DNA of 64,000 bases, from contig NZ_QBKP01000001.1 of assembly GCF_003054195.1 (NCBI RefSeq), positions 310,001-374,000 on the forward strand. Direction: 5' to 3'. Both the position numbers and the translations under genes were made by a program. The notes beneath the pieces are model-generated. The model did not search any database. It had not been told where the DNA came from and saw only the letters and a program-made list of their open reading frames with translations. Positions 1-7,354 of this stretch are shown in pieces. Position 1 is the first letter of the stretch. The number at the start of each line of letters is the position of its first letter. Origin of the DNA: Gemmobacter caeni. Lineage in GTDB: Bacteria; Pseudomonadota; Alphaproteobacteria; Rhodobacterales; Rhodobacteraceae.

Positions 1-785
1 GTTTCATACCCCTCCATCGCGCTGTCATAGCGCGCGGCCTCGCGCTTCGCGGCACCGAAATAGCGCACCGTTTCGAAGTTCAGAAGCGAGTCGATGGCCT
101 TCTGATTGGCGTCATTGTCCTGATCATTCATCTTGCGACGGATCTGCACCCGCCATTCGGTGACCTTGAAAGTGAAAGCGACGTAAAGCGCCACGGTCAA
201 GATAACCACGGCCATATATTGCCAGCCAAAGGCGACCCAGAAGATCACCGCCACCATGCTCAGTTCCAGGATCAGCGGCCCGATGGAAAACAGCATGAAG
301 CGCAGCAGGAAATCGACGCCCTTCACCCCGCGCTCGATGATCCGGCTCAGACCGCCGGTCTTGCGCGTGATGTGATAGCGCAGCGACAGCGCGTGGATAT
401 GGGTGAAGGTCTCCAGCGCCAGCTTGCGCAGCGCGCGCTGACCGACCTTGACGAATACCGCGTCGCGCAATTCGCCGAAGACCACCGCGCCGAAGCGGGC
501 AAGGCCGTAGGCCACCGTCATCCCCACCGCCGTCAGCCCGACCAGCAGCGCGGGCGGCGGCGCGTCACCTGCCAGCGCATCCACCGCCGCCTTGTAGAAG
601 AACGGGGTCGAGACGGAGATGATCTTGGCGACAAACAGCATCACCATGGCGATGACCACGCGCTGTTTCACCCACGGCTCGTTGTCGGGCCAAAGGTAGG
701 GCGCTACGCGGCGCAGGGTGGTCCAGCCCGAAGTCGAGGGCGTCTCGGCATCGCTGGAGGTCAGGGAATCGGAGGGTCGGCGCAT
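1..785 (-). CDS. ATM1-type ABC exporter, N-terminal part (cut by window edge)
   Basis: The 261 visible residues are the start of a half-size ABC exporter. After a Ser/Thr-rich leader come transmembrane helices (APYLWPD, then a membrane segment around residues 43-60) and the segment NFETVRYFGAAKREAARY, which is typical of the ATM1/heavy-metal exporter group of glutathione-linked transporters in the inner membrane. The ATPase domain would lie beyond base 1. The ATG at 783-785 is preceded by AAGGA. It is divergent from an ArsR-type regulator 96 bp away, which may control it. Family assignment is fairly firm; the cargo (glutathione polysulfide or metal-thiol adduct) is inferred. Confidence 0.88.
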   Translation of the reverse strand, partial: MRRPSDSLTSSDAETPSTSGWTTLRRVAPYLWPDNEPWVKQRVVIAMVMLFVAKIISVSTPFFYKAAVDALAGDAPPPALLVGLTAVGMTVAYGLARFGAVVFGELRDAVFVKVGQRALRKLALETFTHIHALSLRYHITRKTGGLSRIIERGVKGVDFLLRFMLFSIGPLILELSMVAVIFWVAFGWQYMAVVILTVALYVAFTFKVTEWRVQIRRKMNDQDNDANQKAIDSLLNFETVRYFGAAKREAARYDSAMEGYE

Positions 786-855
786 CGTAAATCCTTGCCC
801 GTGCGGCCTGCCCTGATGGTTGATCGGGCGGCCCTGACGGGCTATGCAGGGTGAA

Positions 856-879
856 TTCAACGTTTCACGAGTAGTTGAA
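856..879. promoter_or_regulatory. possible ArsR operator overlapping the arsR ribosome-binding region
   Basis: TTCAAC and GTTGAA form 6-bp inverted arms separated by 12 bp, ending three bases before the regulator's ATG. Size and position fit an ArsR/SmtB-type self-operator lying between the divergent exporter and regulator genes. The inner bases are only partly symmetric. Confidence 0.45.
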
Positions 880-881
880 GG

Positions 882-1286
882 ATGGAGCGAAGTAAAGTCC
901 TCTCGGCCCTGTCAGCGCTGGCGCATGAAAGCCGGCTGGACCTCGTGCGCCTTCTGGTGCCACGCGGCGACGAGGGCATGGCGGCGGGTGACATCGCACG
1001 CACGCTGGGACTTTCGGCCTCGCGCCTGTCCTTCCATCTTTCGGCGCTGGAACAGGCCGGGCTGATCCGCTCGCGCCGGGTGTCGCGCAATGTGATCTAC
1101 AGCGCCGACCTGTCAGGGATCGGCGGGGCGATTTCCTATCTGCTGGCCGATTGCTGCATGGATCATCCGCAGGTTCTGGCCTGCTGCGGCGCCTCGGCCC
1201 GCCATGCGCTGCATCGCGTGGCCGAAGGGGACGCCGCGCCCCGGATCACTGATCCGGAATCAGGAACACCTGACCCGGATAGATGA
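882..1286 (+). CDS. ArsR/SmtB-family transcriptional repressor
   Basis: A 134-residue winged-helix protein. Residues 1-90 carry the ArsR fold, with the recognition helix in SASRLSFHLSALEQAGL. Two vicinal cysteine pairs, C91-C92 and C101-C102, follow the fold. This resembles the C-terminal arsenite-binding type of ArsR, where neighbouring cysteines after the HTH core bind As(III) or Sb(III) and release DNA. The tail after residue 110 looks unstructured, and its 3' end overlaps the convergent LysM gene by 41 bp. Divergent to the ATM1-like exporter, it could regulate that gene and itself. The inducer is inferred; zinc or cadmium sensing is possible. Confidence 0.85.
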   Translation: MERSKVLSALSALAHESRLDLVRLLVPRGDEGMAAGDIARTLGLSASRLSFHLSALEQAGLIRSRRVSRNVIYSADLSGIGGAISYLLADCCMDHPQVLACCGASARHALHRVAEGDAAPRITDPESGTPDPDR

Positions 1287-2589
1287 GGTCCGGGTTGCGG
1301 ATCTGATCCTTGTTGGCATCGAAGACCTTCACATACAGCACGCCGTCGCCAAAATTTTCGCGCGCGATGCGCCACAGCGTGAAGCCCGGCTGCACCGTTA
1401 CGCTGACCGGCCGCAGCGGCGCGGTCTCTGCCCCGGTCGCGGCCGGAGCCTCGGGCGTGGCAGTGGCCACGGGCTCGGGCGCGGGTTGCGGCGCGGCGGC
1501 GTCGTTCCCGGCCGGGGCCGGAGCTTCCGGCTGCGCCAGCGCGGTCACTGTCGCCGGAACCTTTGCCGGGCCCTGTGCTGCTGGCGCGGGGCTGCCTGCG
1601 CCAGGCGGGACCGTGCGCACGGCGCGCGGCTTCATCGCGGCGGCCAAAGCCTCGGGCGCCTCTCGCAGGAAGGGCGTTTCGGATCGCGCCGTCACCTTGC
1701 CGTCACCGCCAACCTGATCGGCCCGCAGGGTGTAAAGCCGGGGCGCCACGCCCTGCAACTTTGTCACCCAGCCGCCGGTCGCGCCAACCGGGGCCTCACC
1801 GGCCAGCGCATTGTCGAGGTAAAGCCGCACCAGCGCCCCCGGCGTGCCGGAGCCTGCAAGCTGCACCGCGCCATCCGGCGTATAGGTAATGGCCGCAATG
1901 GTGACGCCTGATCCGGCGCCCGCCCCCTGCAAGACCTGCGCCCCACTGTCATCCACCAGAATCGCCGTCGGCGCCACGGCGGTTGCAGTTGCCTCGCTGG
2001 CCACGACCGGAGCTTCAGTCGGGGTTGCAGCGGGTGCGGCACTTTCCGGCTCTGCCGGAGCGGCAGCCGCCACGGCCTCGGGTGCCGCGACCGGCGCAAC
2101 CGCCACCGATTGCTGCGATGGCAGTTCTCCCGCCGCCCCATGCGCCAGCAACGTCATCAGACGCGGATCGGCCGAAGGCGGCAGGTCGAACAGCGCCACG
2201 AAATTGCCGGTGGCATCGGCATCGGCCCGCGCCACTTCGGCCCCGTCCACCAGAATGGCGACCGAGGCTCCCGGCTCTGCCCGCCCTGCAACCACTGCCG
2301 CGCCTTCAGGCGTGATGCGCAACGTATCGAAAGCAGGCGGTTCAACCACCGCCACCGGCGCGGCCTCAGCAGGAGCAGCCGCCGCTCCGGGCGCCGCCTC
2401 CGGTGTGGCCGGGGCGGCGCTTTCCGCAGGTGCAGCCTGTGGTGCCGCAGCGGGTGCTTCGCTGACCAATGCCGCCGGCGCCACCGGCGCCGCCGGGCGT
2501 TGCGCATACCACAGGATCGCCCCTACGGCGACCGCCCCCGCGGCCAGTCCGGCCACCATGGCCGGGTTCAGCCCTTGCTTGTCGGACAT
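1246..2589 (-). CDS. membrane-anchored LysM-domain protein
   Basis: A 447-residue protein with a cytoplasmic N-terminus (MSDKQGLNPAM), one transmembrane helix at about residues 10-27, a long Ala/Pro/Glu-rich low-complexity stretch, and two regions that look like small beta domains (about 88-165 and 220-300). A single LysM peptidoglycan-binding domain sits at the extreme C-terminus (about 397-447, from VQPGFTLWRIARENFGD to PGQVFLIPD). It probably reaches through the periplasm to peptidoglycan. The Ala/Pro stretch makes all other frames open here. Similar LysM proteins are common in Rhodobacterales; exact role unknown. Its 3' end overlaps arsR. Confidence 0.85.
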   Translation of the reverse strand: MSDKQGLNPAMVAGLAAGAVAVGAILWYAQRPAAPVAPAALVSEAPAAAPQAAPAESAAPATPEAAPGAAAAPAEAAPVAVVEPPAFDTLRITPEGAAVVAGRAEPGASVAILVDGAEVARADADATGNFVALFDLPPSADPRLMTLLAHGAAGELPSQQSVAVAPVAAPEAVAAAAPAEPESAAPAATPTEAPVVASEATATAVAPTAILVDDSGAQVLQGAGAGSGVTIAAITYTPDGAVQLAGSGTPGALVRLYLDNALAGEAPVGATGGWVTKLQGVAPRLYTLRADQVGGDGKVTARSETPFLREAPEALAAAMKPRAVRTVPPGAGSPAPAAQGPAKVPATVTALAQPEAPAPAGNDAAAPQPAPEPVATATPEAPAATGAETAPLRPVSVTVQPGFTLWRIARENFGDGVLYVKVFDANKDQIRNPDLIYPGQVFLIPDQ

Positions 2590-2688
2590 CCCTTATCCCC
2601 TTCCCGGCGCAGGTTGTTCCGGCGCCGCTTCCTTTCGCTCAGGAACCCCGATACACGGTCAAAAGGCAACAGTTTTCCGAGGTCCGCG

Positions 2689-3264
2689 ATGCCCAGCACC
2701 CCTTCCGTCTGTGTCTTTTGCGGCTCGCGCCCCGGCCGAAACCCGGCCCATGCCGAGGCTGCGCGTGCCACCGGCGCGATGCTGGCGGCCGAGGGCTGGC
2801 GGCTGGTCTATGGTGCGGGGGATGTGGGCCTGATGGGCGAGGTCGCGCGCGCCGCACAGGCGGCGGGCGCCATGACACTGGGTGTGATCCCGACCCATCT
2901 GATGAAACGCGAAGTCGGCAAGCGCGACCTGACACAGCTGGTGATTACCGAGAACATGCATGAGCGTAAGAAGGTCATGTTCATGAACTCCGACGCCATC
3001 GTGGTGCTGCCGGGCGGTGCCGGATCGCTGGACGAGTTTTTCGAGGTGCTGACCTGGGCGCAGATCGGGCTGCACCGCAAGCCGATCTTCCTGTTGGATG
3101 TGGCGGGCTACTGGCAGCCGCTGGTGGCGCTTGTCGATCACACGATTGCCGAGGGCTTTGCAGACCCCGGCCTGCGCGATCACTTCGCTGCTGTGGCCGA
3201 CGTGCCCGCGCTGACCGCCGCCATGCGTACCGCCCTGTCCCGACGGAACCCCTCCAGCGTGTAA
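2689..3264 (+). CDS. LOG family protein (TIGR00730), nucleotide 5'-monophosphate phosphoribohydrolase
   Basis: A 191-residue Rossmann-like protein of the LOG (lysine decarboxylase-like) family. The N-terminus VCVFCGSRPG and the motif LPGGAGSLDEFFE (PGGxGxxxE) form the nucleotide-binding and catalytic site that cleaves the N-glycosidic bond of cytokinin riboside or other nucleoside 5'-monophosphates. Upstream in-frame starts exist, but the ATG at 2689 has GAGG upstream and gives the usual family length. The last 85 bp overlap the convergent RarD-like gene. In bacteria the true substrate is often AMP or a cytokinin nucleotide; this cannot be told from sequence. Confidence 0.92.
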   Translation: MPSTPSVCVFCGSRPGRNPAHAEAARATGAMLAAEGWRLVYGAGDVGLMGEVARAAQAAGAMTLGVIPTHLMKREVGKRDLTQLVITENMHERKKVMFMNSDAIVVLPGGAGSLDEFFEVLTWAQIGLHRKPIFLLDVAGYWQPLVALVDHTIAEGFADPGLRDHFAAVADVPALTAAMRTALSRRNPSSV

Positions 3265-4112
3265 AGCGCGAGGCCCGCCCAGATCAGCCCGAAGGCGATG
3301 GCATGCCAGCGCCCGAAAGGCTCGGCGAAGATCAGCGTTGCGGTCAGGAATTGCAGCGTGGGGTTGATGTACTGGATCAGCCCGACCGTCGCCAGCCGCA
3401 CCCGCGCGGTGGCATAGGTGAACAACATGAGCGGACTCGCGGTCAGCGCACCGGACAGCACCAGAAGCCCCGCCGTTCCCGCCGAATCGAGGAAATGCCC
3501 GTGCCCCGCCTCCGGGCCGTTCCCGGTGGCAATGATCGCCAGCCAGATCAGCGACAGCGGCGCCAGCACCAGAACTTCGGCCGTGACCGAAGGCACCGGC
3601 GGCGCGGCCAGCCGTTTCTTCAGCAGCCCGTAAAGCCCGAAGCTGGAGGCGATGGCCAGCGCGATCCAGGGCGCGACGCCAAGCCCCCAGGTCAGCACAC
3701 CCACCGCCCCCACCGCCAGCGCGACTGCAACGCCCTGCCCCGGTGTCAGCCGCTCGCCAAAGGCCAGCACACCCAGGGCCACGGCCACCAGCGGGAAGAT
3801 GTAATACCCCAGCGCCGCCTCGATCACATGGCCCGCCTGCACCGAGAAAATGAACAGGAACCAGTTGAACGAGATCAACCCCGCCGCCAACGCGACCATG
3901 GCCAGCCGCCTGCCCCGCAGCAGGGGCCGAAGCGCCGCCAGCCGCCCGGTCGCGGCCAGAAGCCCCAGAAAGATCACCGCCGACCAGAGCGTGCGATGGG
4001 CCAGAACCTCCAGCGGCGGCACCTGCGTCAGCAGCTTGTAGTAAAGCGGCGTGGTGCCCCACAGGATGCAGGCCAGCACCATGGCCAGAATTCCCTTGTG
4101 CTGTTCCGTCAT
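3180..4112 (-). CDS. rarD: RarD-type EamA/DMT superfamily permease
   Basis: A 310-residue integral membrane protein with about ten transmembrane helices in two EamA repeats. The start KGILAMVLACILWGTTPLYYK and the feature ISFNWFLFIFSVQAGHVIEA fit the RarD subfamily (chloramphenicol-sensitivity protein in older literature). Substrate unknown; drug/metabolite or amino-acid export is typical. It is convergent with the LOG gene, and the two coding regions share 85 bp at their 3' ends, so the RarD C-terminus and the LOG C-terminus are encoded on opposite strands of the same DNA. Confidence 0.9.
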   Translation of the reverse strand: MTEQHKGILAMVLACILWGTTPLYYKLLTQVPPLEVLAHRTLWSAVIFLGLLAATGRLAALRPLLRGRRLAMVALAAGLISFNWFLFIFSVQAGHVIEAALGYYIFPLVAVALGVLAFGERLTPGQGVAVALAVGAVGVLTWGLGVAPWIALAIASSFGLYGLLKKRLAAPPVPSVTAEVLVLAPLSLIWLAIIATGNGPEAGHGHFLDSAGTAGLLVLSGALTASPLMLFTYATARVRLATVGLIQYINPTLQFLTATLIFAEPFGRWHAIAFGLIWAGLALYTLEGFRRDRAVRMAAVSAGTSATAAK

Positions 4113-4169
4113 GCCGCCTCTCCCGTCGCTGCCGCCCTTTCTGGCGCAAGCCGGGGCGAAGCGGAAGGG

Positions 4170-4874
4170 CTATCCCGTCTCGGCTACCTGAAGGATGGTG
4201 CCGGTATCATGGCGGCGGATGTAATCGACCCGCGTGCCGTTCCAGTGATAGCTGTAATGCGGCCCCTGCAACGGGATCGCCACGACATCGGGCCAGAACA
4301 GACCGAGACAAAGCCCCTCCGGGTAACGGACGCTGGTCCAGACCAGCCCGTCACTGCCGGCCGCGCGCAGGCTGGCCCCCGCCTGCTGCGAGGCGCCATA
4401 ATCCGAAACATGCCGCGCCCCCGGCACCGCATCCATATCATGCAGATCACGGTCAACCCTGCCGATCAGCGCGCGGAAATCAGCGGTCCAGCCCTCCGGC
4501 TCGGCCGTGGCCGACATGAAGCGGCTGTGATGATGGATGGTCTCGGCCAGCGCCACTTCCTCACGGTCCCCGGCATAGTAAATGCCATAGCTGCCATCGG
4601 TGAACCGCCCCGGCCGCGCGATGGAACAATGCACGAAGGGCGCCATGACGAGGCTTGCCCCCGGCCCCGCGACCCGGCGCGCGGGCGGCACCTTGCCCAG
4701 ATCACCGATTTCATTGCGGATGCGCGGGTTGGTCTTGGCCTCCACCGCCGCCAGCGCCTCCCAGTCGCGGGGGTCGGCAATGTCCTCGAACAGATCGACC
4801 GGCGGATAGATCGAGCGGATGATGCGCCATGTCTGCGGCCAGTCCACCCGACGCAGGACAGCGCCGCTCACCAT
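4170..4874 (-). CDS. RES-domain toxin of a type II toxin-antitoxin pair
   Basis: About 234 residues with the RES fold related to NAD-degrading toxins. The pocket regions WRIIRSIYPP, GRFTDGSYGIYYAG and ALAETIHHH carry the conserved Arg, Tyr and Glu expected of the family. Known RES toxins hydrolyse NAD+ (P. putida RES) or are NAD phosphorylases (M. tuberculosis MbcT). The ATG at 4874 overlaps the antitoxin stop within ATGGTGA, which decides this start over one 24 bp upstream and implies translational coupling. It lies directly downstream of its Xre/MbcA-type antitoxin. At 234 residues it is longer than many RES toxins (about 150-190). Confidence 0.85.
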   Translation of the reverse strand: MVSGAVLRRVDWPQTWRIIRSIYPPVDLFEDIADPRDWEALAAVEAKTNPRIRNEIGDLGKVPPARRVAGPGASLVMAPFVHCSIARPGRFTDGSYGIYYAGDREEVALAETIHHHSRFMSATAEPEGWTADFRALIGRVDRDLHDMDAVPGARHVSDYGASQQAGASLRAAGSDGLVWTSVRYPEGLCLGLFWPDVVAIPLQGPHYSYHWNGTRVDYIRRHDTGTILQVAETG

Positions 4875-5281
4875 GCGCCGCGCTCGGCGTCCAGCCATTC
4901 ACGCATCAGCGCCAGATCCGACAATTCCCCGCGCAGCATGAGATCAAGCGCCGACAGGCCGTCGAAAGCCGCGTTCGGCTTGCGCAGCCAGGCGTAGCCG
5001 CGCGCGGGGTCGCGGAACAGGTAACGCAGACCTTTATGAATACCCATCAGATGCGCCATCCGCATCCGCAGATCACGGTCGATCCGCCCGGCTTCGCCCT
5101 CTTTCCAGCGTGCCCAGGTGCGGGCCGCCATGCCGCCCAGCAGCACCCGCGCCTCGGCATCCGAAAGGGCCCATGCCCGGAACAGGTTGACCGTGGCACG
5201 GGCCAGCGCACCTGCCTCGGCCTCGGTAATGACCGGCGAGTCGCTTCGCGCCGGGGTGGTGGTGATCGGTTGAAGCTGCAT
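4868..5281 (-). CDS. Xre/MbcA/ParS-type antitoxin (DUF2384)
   Basis: A 137-residue protein with an N-terminal Xre-like helix-turn-helix region (about residues 30-65, ATVNLFRAWALSDAEARVLL) and a C-terminal MbcA/ParS toxin-binding domain (RMAHLMGIHKGLRYLF through LMREWLD). It should neutralise the RES toxin and repress the operon. An in-frame ATG 12 bp upstream contains GGAGG that serves as Shine-Dalgarno for the ATG at 5281, so the shorter form is preferred. A promoter and a perfect palindrome lie just upstream. Pairing with an adjacent RES gene makes the assignment firm. Confidence 0.86.
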   Translation of the reverse strand: MQLQPITTTPARSDSPVITEAEAGALARATVNLFRAWALSDAEARVLLGGMAARTWARWKEGEAGRIDRDLRMRMAHLMGIHKGLRYLFRDPARGYAWLRKPNAAFDGLSALDLMLRGELSDLALMREWLDAERGAW

Positions 5282-5301
5282 CGCATCCTCCATCTGGCAT
5301 A

Positions 5302-5329
5302 GATATAGCATCTATTTGCCAAATGGCAA
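5302..5329 (-). promoter_or_regulatory. promoter and palindromic operator of the RES/Xre module
   Basis: Read on the minus strand, TTGCCA (5324-5329) and TATATC (5302-5307) are spaced by 16 bp and fit a sigma70-type promoter. The perfect palindrome TTGCCA-N2-TGGCAA at 5316-5329 covers the -35 box, and a second weaker dyad (ATAGA...TCTAT) covers the -10. Both are natural sites for autorepression by the Xre antitoxin. Confidence 0.55.
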
Positions 5330-5338
5330 CGGATACGT

Positions 5339-5590
5339 TCAGGCCAGCATCGGTGCCGGGCCGCGGCAGAGCAGCGTCACGCAGGTTTCCGCGCCGCGCA
5401 TCTCGATCCGCGCCAGTTCCAGCGGGCGACGATCCAGCGTGCCGCCGTAAACCTCGATGGTGCCCGCGCCATGGAACGCCGCATCCAGCAGCGACAGCAT
5501 CGCCCCCCCCTGCAACACCGCCTCCACGCCACCCGCCACCGCCTTCATGCGCAGCGGATTGACCTGCCGGTTGCCGATGATGAGCTGCAT
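5339..5590 (-). CDS. small hypothetical protein
   Basis: An 83-residue reading frame beginning MQLIIGNRQVNPLRMK. It has a hydrophobic/charged pattern typical of a folded protein and is rich in short beta-like segments (GTIEVYGGTLDRRPLELARIEM). A GGGGG sequence lies 7-10 bp upstream of the ATG, a weak ribosome-binding site. It sits between the toxin-antitoxin promoter and yciB, and its stop codon lies 9 bp from the antitoxin -35 box. No family recognised; a real gene is more likely than not but not certain. Confidence 0.5.
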   Translation of the reverse strand: MQLIIGNRQVNPLRMKAVAGGVEAVLQGGAMLSLLDAAFHGAGTIEVYGGTLDRRPLELARIEMRGAETCVTLLCRGPAPMLA

Positions 5591-5729
5591 AAGCGAATCC
5601 CCCTGCCTGCCGCGCCCGGTTTTTCCGGGCCGTTGACAAAGGCTTAGGCGGATTCGGGGGTTTGAGTCCGGCCAGTTTTCCACAGGCCGGGGCGGATTCC
5701 TGTGGGCGGAATCGGTATGTCGGGCGGGA

Positions 5730-6347
5730 TTAATCCTCGCCCTTCTCCTCAATAGCGTAGGTCTGGAACAGCCGCGCCTGAGTCATGAAAAAGGCGAACA
5801 GCGCCAGCGGCAGGCCGAAGGTCTTGAACTGCACCCAATGTTCCGTGCTGGTGAGCCGCCAGACCGCCTCGTTCGCGGCCGCCAGTGCAAGGAAGAACCA
5901 CATCACCCGCTTGGTGAGGATCATCCAGCCCTCGGGGCGCATTGGCAGCGCCTCGCCCATCACCGCGCCCAGCCAGCTTTGCCCGCGCAAGAGGCCCAGA
6001 CCCAGCGCGCCCGCGAACAGCAGGTAAATCATCGTGGGCTTCATCTTGAAAAAACGTTCGTCCTGCAACCAGACCGACAGGCCACCGAACACCACCACCA
6101 GAACCAGCGTCACGATCTGCATCTTCGACAGCTTGCCGGTCAGCCACCATGCGGCCGCAGTGGACAGGATCATCAGCGGGATGAAAGCGGCGGTGACGAC
6201 AAGAAAGCCGGAATATTCGCCCCCGCCGATAAGGAAGGTCTGATCCTTCAGCCGCATATAGGCGACAAAGAACACCAGCAGAGGCCCGTATTCCAGAACG
6301 GGCTTCAGCCAGCCCGGGGCTTTCTTGCCGTTTTGCATCTCGGTCAT
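5730..6347 (-). CDS. yciB: inner membrane septation protein YciB (IspZ)
   Basis: A 205-residue membrane protein with about five transmembrane helices, matching YciB/IspZ. It starts LKPVLEYGPLLVFFVAY and contains LTGKLSKMQIVTL, LQDERFFKMKPTMIYLLF and GWMILTKRVMWFFLALAAANEAVWR, all hallmark segments. In enterics YciB links envelope synthesis with cell elongation and septation. Its start codon overlaps the stop of the upstream DMT permease within ATGA, so the two are translationally coupled. The family member is unmistakable. Confidence 0.94.
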   Translation of the reverse strand: MTEMQNGKKAPGWLKPVLEYGPLLVFFVAYMRLKDQTFLIGGGEYSGFLVVTAAFIPLMILSTAAAWWLTGKLSKMQIVTLVLVVVFGGLSVWLQDERFFKMKPTMIYLLFAGALGLGLLRGQSWLGAVMGEALPMRPEGWMILTKRVMWFFLALAAANEAVWRLTSTEHWVQFKTFGLPLALFAFFMTQARLFQTYAIEEKGED

Positions 6348-7243
6348 CCGGTAAACTCCACCATGACGGCCCCGGCGGCGATCACCGCCATGAGCAGGAA
6401 TTGCATGCGTCCCACCTTTTCACCCAGGACCAGCCAGCCGATCAGGGCGGCGAAAACGGTCGAGGTTTCGCGCAGCACCGCCGCCTCGCCCACCTTGTCG
6501 AGCCGTGTGGCGAGCATGATGGCGCCGAAGCTGAAATAGGCGACGATAGCGCCCATGACACCCCGTTTCAGCAGAGGCAGCACCTCGGTCCGGGTCAGCC
6601 CCCGCCAGCGACGGAAGGTCAGGACCGGCATCAGGAAACTGTCGATCAGGAAGAACCACGCGAGGAAGGTGAACGGATCGGCGGTGGCGCGGATGCCATA
6701 GGCATCGTAAGTGGTATAGGCTGCAACGAAGCCGCCTGTGGCGAAGGCAAGCCACAGCGCCGGGATCATCGTCGCGCGCTGCGCTGTGACATGGGCCAGG
6801 TTCCACAGCGCCAGCCCGAAGATCCCGCCCGACAGCATCAGCACGCCCAGCCACTGCCCCGGCGCGAAACGCTCGCCAAAGACCAGTCCGGCACCGATAA
6901 CGGTGAACAGCGGCCCGGTGCCGCGCACCACCGGATAGACCACGGTATAGGCGCCACGCGAATAGGTCATTGCCTGCAAGAGTTTGTAGCCCGCATGGAT
7001 GACAAAGGCGCCCGCGAAGATCGGCCACATATGCGGCTCGGGCCATGGCACGACAAACAGCGCGAAGGGCAACGCGATGACGCCATAGCTGGCGTCGATG
7101 GCAGCGCGGGCGAGCCAGGGATCGTGCCGCCCCTTCTGCAAGGCGCCGAACAGCGCATGCAGGACAGCCGCCATCAGCGCCAGCGCCAGCGCGAGGTCAT
7201 GCCCGGCTTCGGTGCCTTCAAGGCTGAGGAGCCAGTCACTCAT
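6344..7243 (-). CDS. EamA/DMT-family permease
   Basis: A 299-residue protein with about ten predicted transmembrane helices in two EamA-type repeats (first repeat from ALALALMAAVLHALFGALQK, second near ALWLAFATGGFVAAYTTYDA). The ending GEKVGRMQFLLMAVIAAGAV is the usual last-helix pattern of drug/metabolite transporters. Substrate unknown. It is directly upstream of yciB with a 4-bp overlap and follows ftsY on the same strand after a GC hairpin and a TATTTG-type intergenic element. Confidence 0.88.
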   Translation of the reverse strand: MSDWLLSLEGTEAGHDLALALALMAAVLHALFGALQKGRHDPWLARAAIDASYGVIALPFALFVVPWPEPHMWPIFAGAFVIHAGYKLLQAMTYSRGAYTVVYPVVRGTGPLFTVIGAGLVFGERFAPGQWLGVLMLSGGIFGLALWNLAHVTAQRATMIPALWLAFATGGFVAAYTTYDAYGIRATADPFTFLAWFFLIDSFLMPVLTFRRWRGLTRTEVLPLLKRGVMGAIVAYFSFGAIMLATRLDKVGEAAVLRETSTVFAALIGWLVLGEKVGRMQFLLMAVIAAGAVMVEFTG

Positions 7244-7296
7244 GCCCGGTGCCTGCGCGGGATGTCAGCCGCGACGAGGGGCCGTCTGCCCCCCGC

Positions 7297-7345
7297 GCCG
7301 CCCCCTGCGGGGCGGCCCCCCGAGGATATTTGCAAACAGATGAAG
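7297..7345. repeat. GC hairpin plus GAGGATATTTG-type intergenic element
   Basis: A perfect 8-bp stem (GCCGCCCC, loop CTGC, GGGGCGGC, 7297-7316) is followed by CCCCGAGGATATTTGCAAAC and AGATGAAG. It lies between ftsY and the DMT permease. The pattern C/G-rich arm, then G-N-TATTTG-N-A-A-N-AGATGAAG, matches a short unit recurrent at gene ends in Rhodobacterales as far as I remember; a related copy is at 58879-58950. Confidence 0.5.
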
Positions 7346-7354
7346 GCAAGAGGT

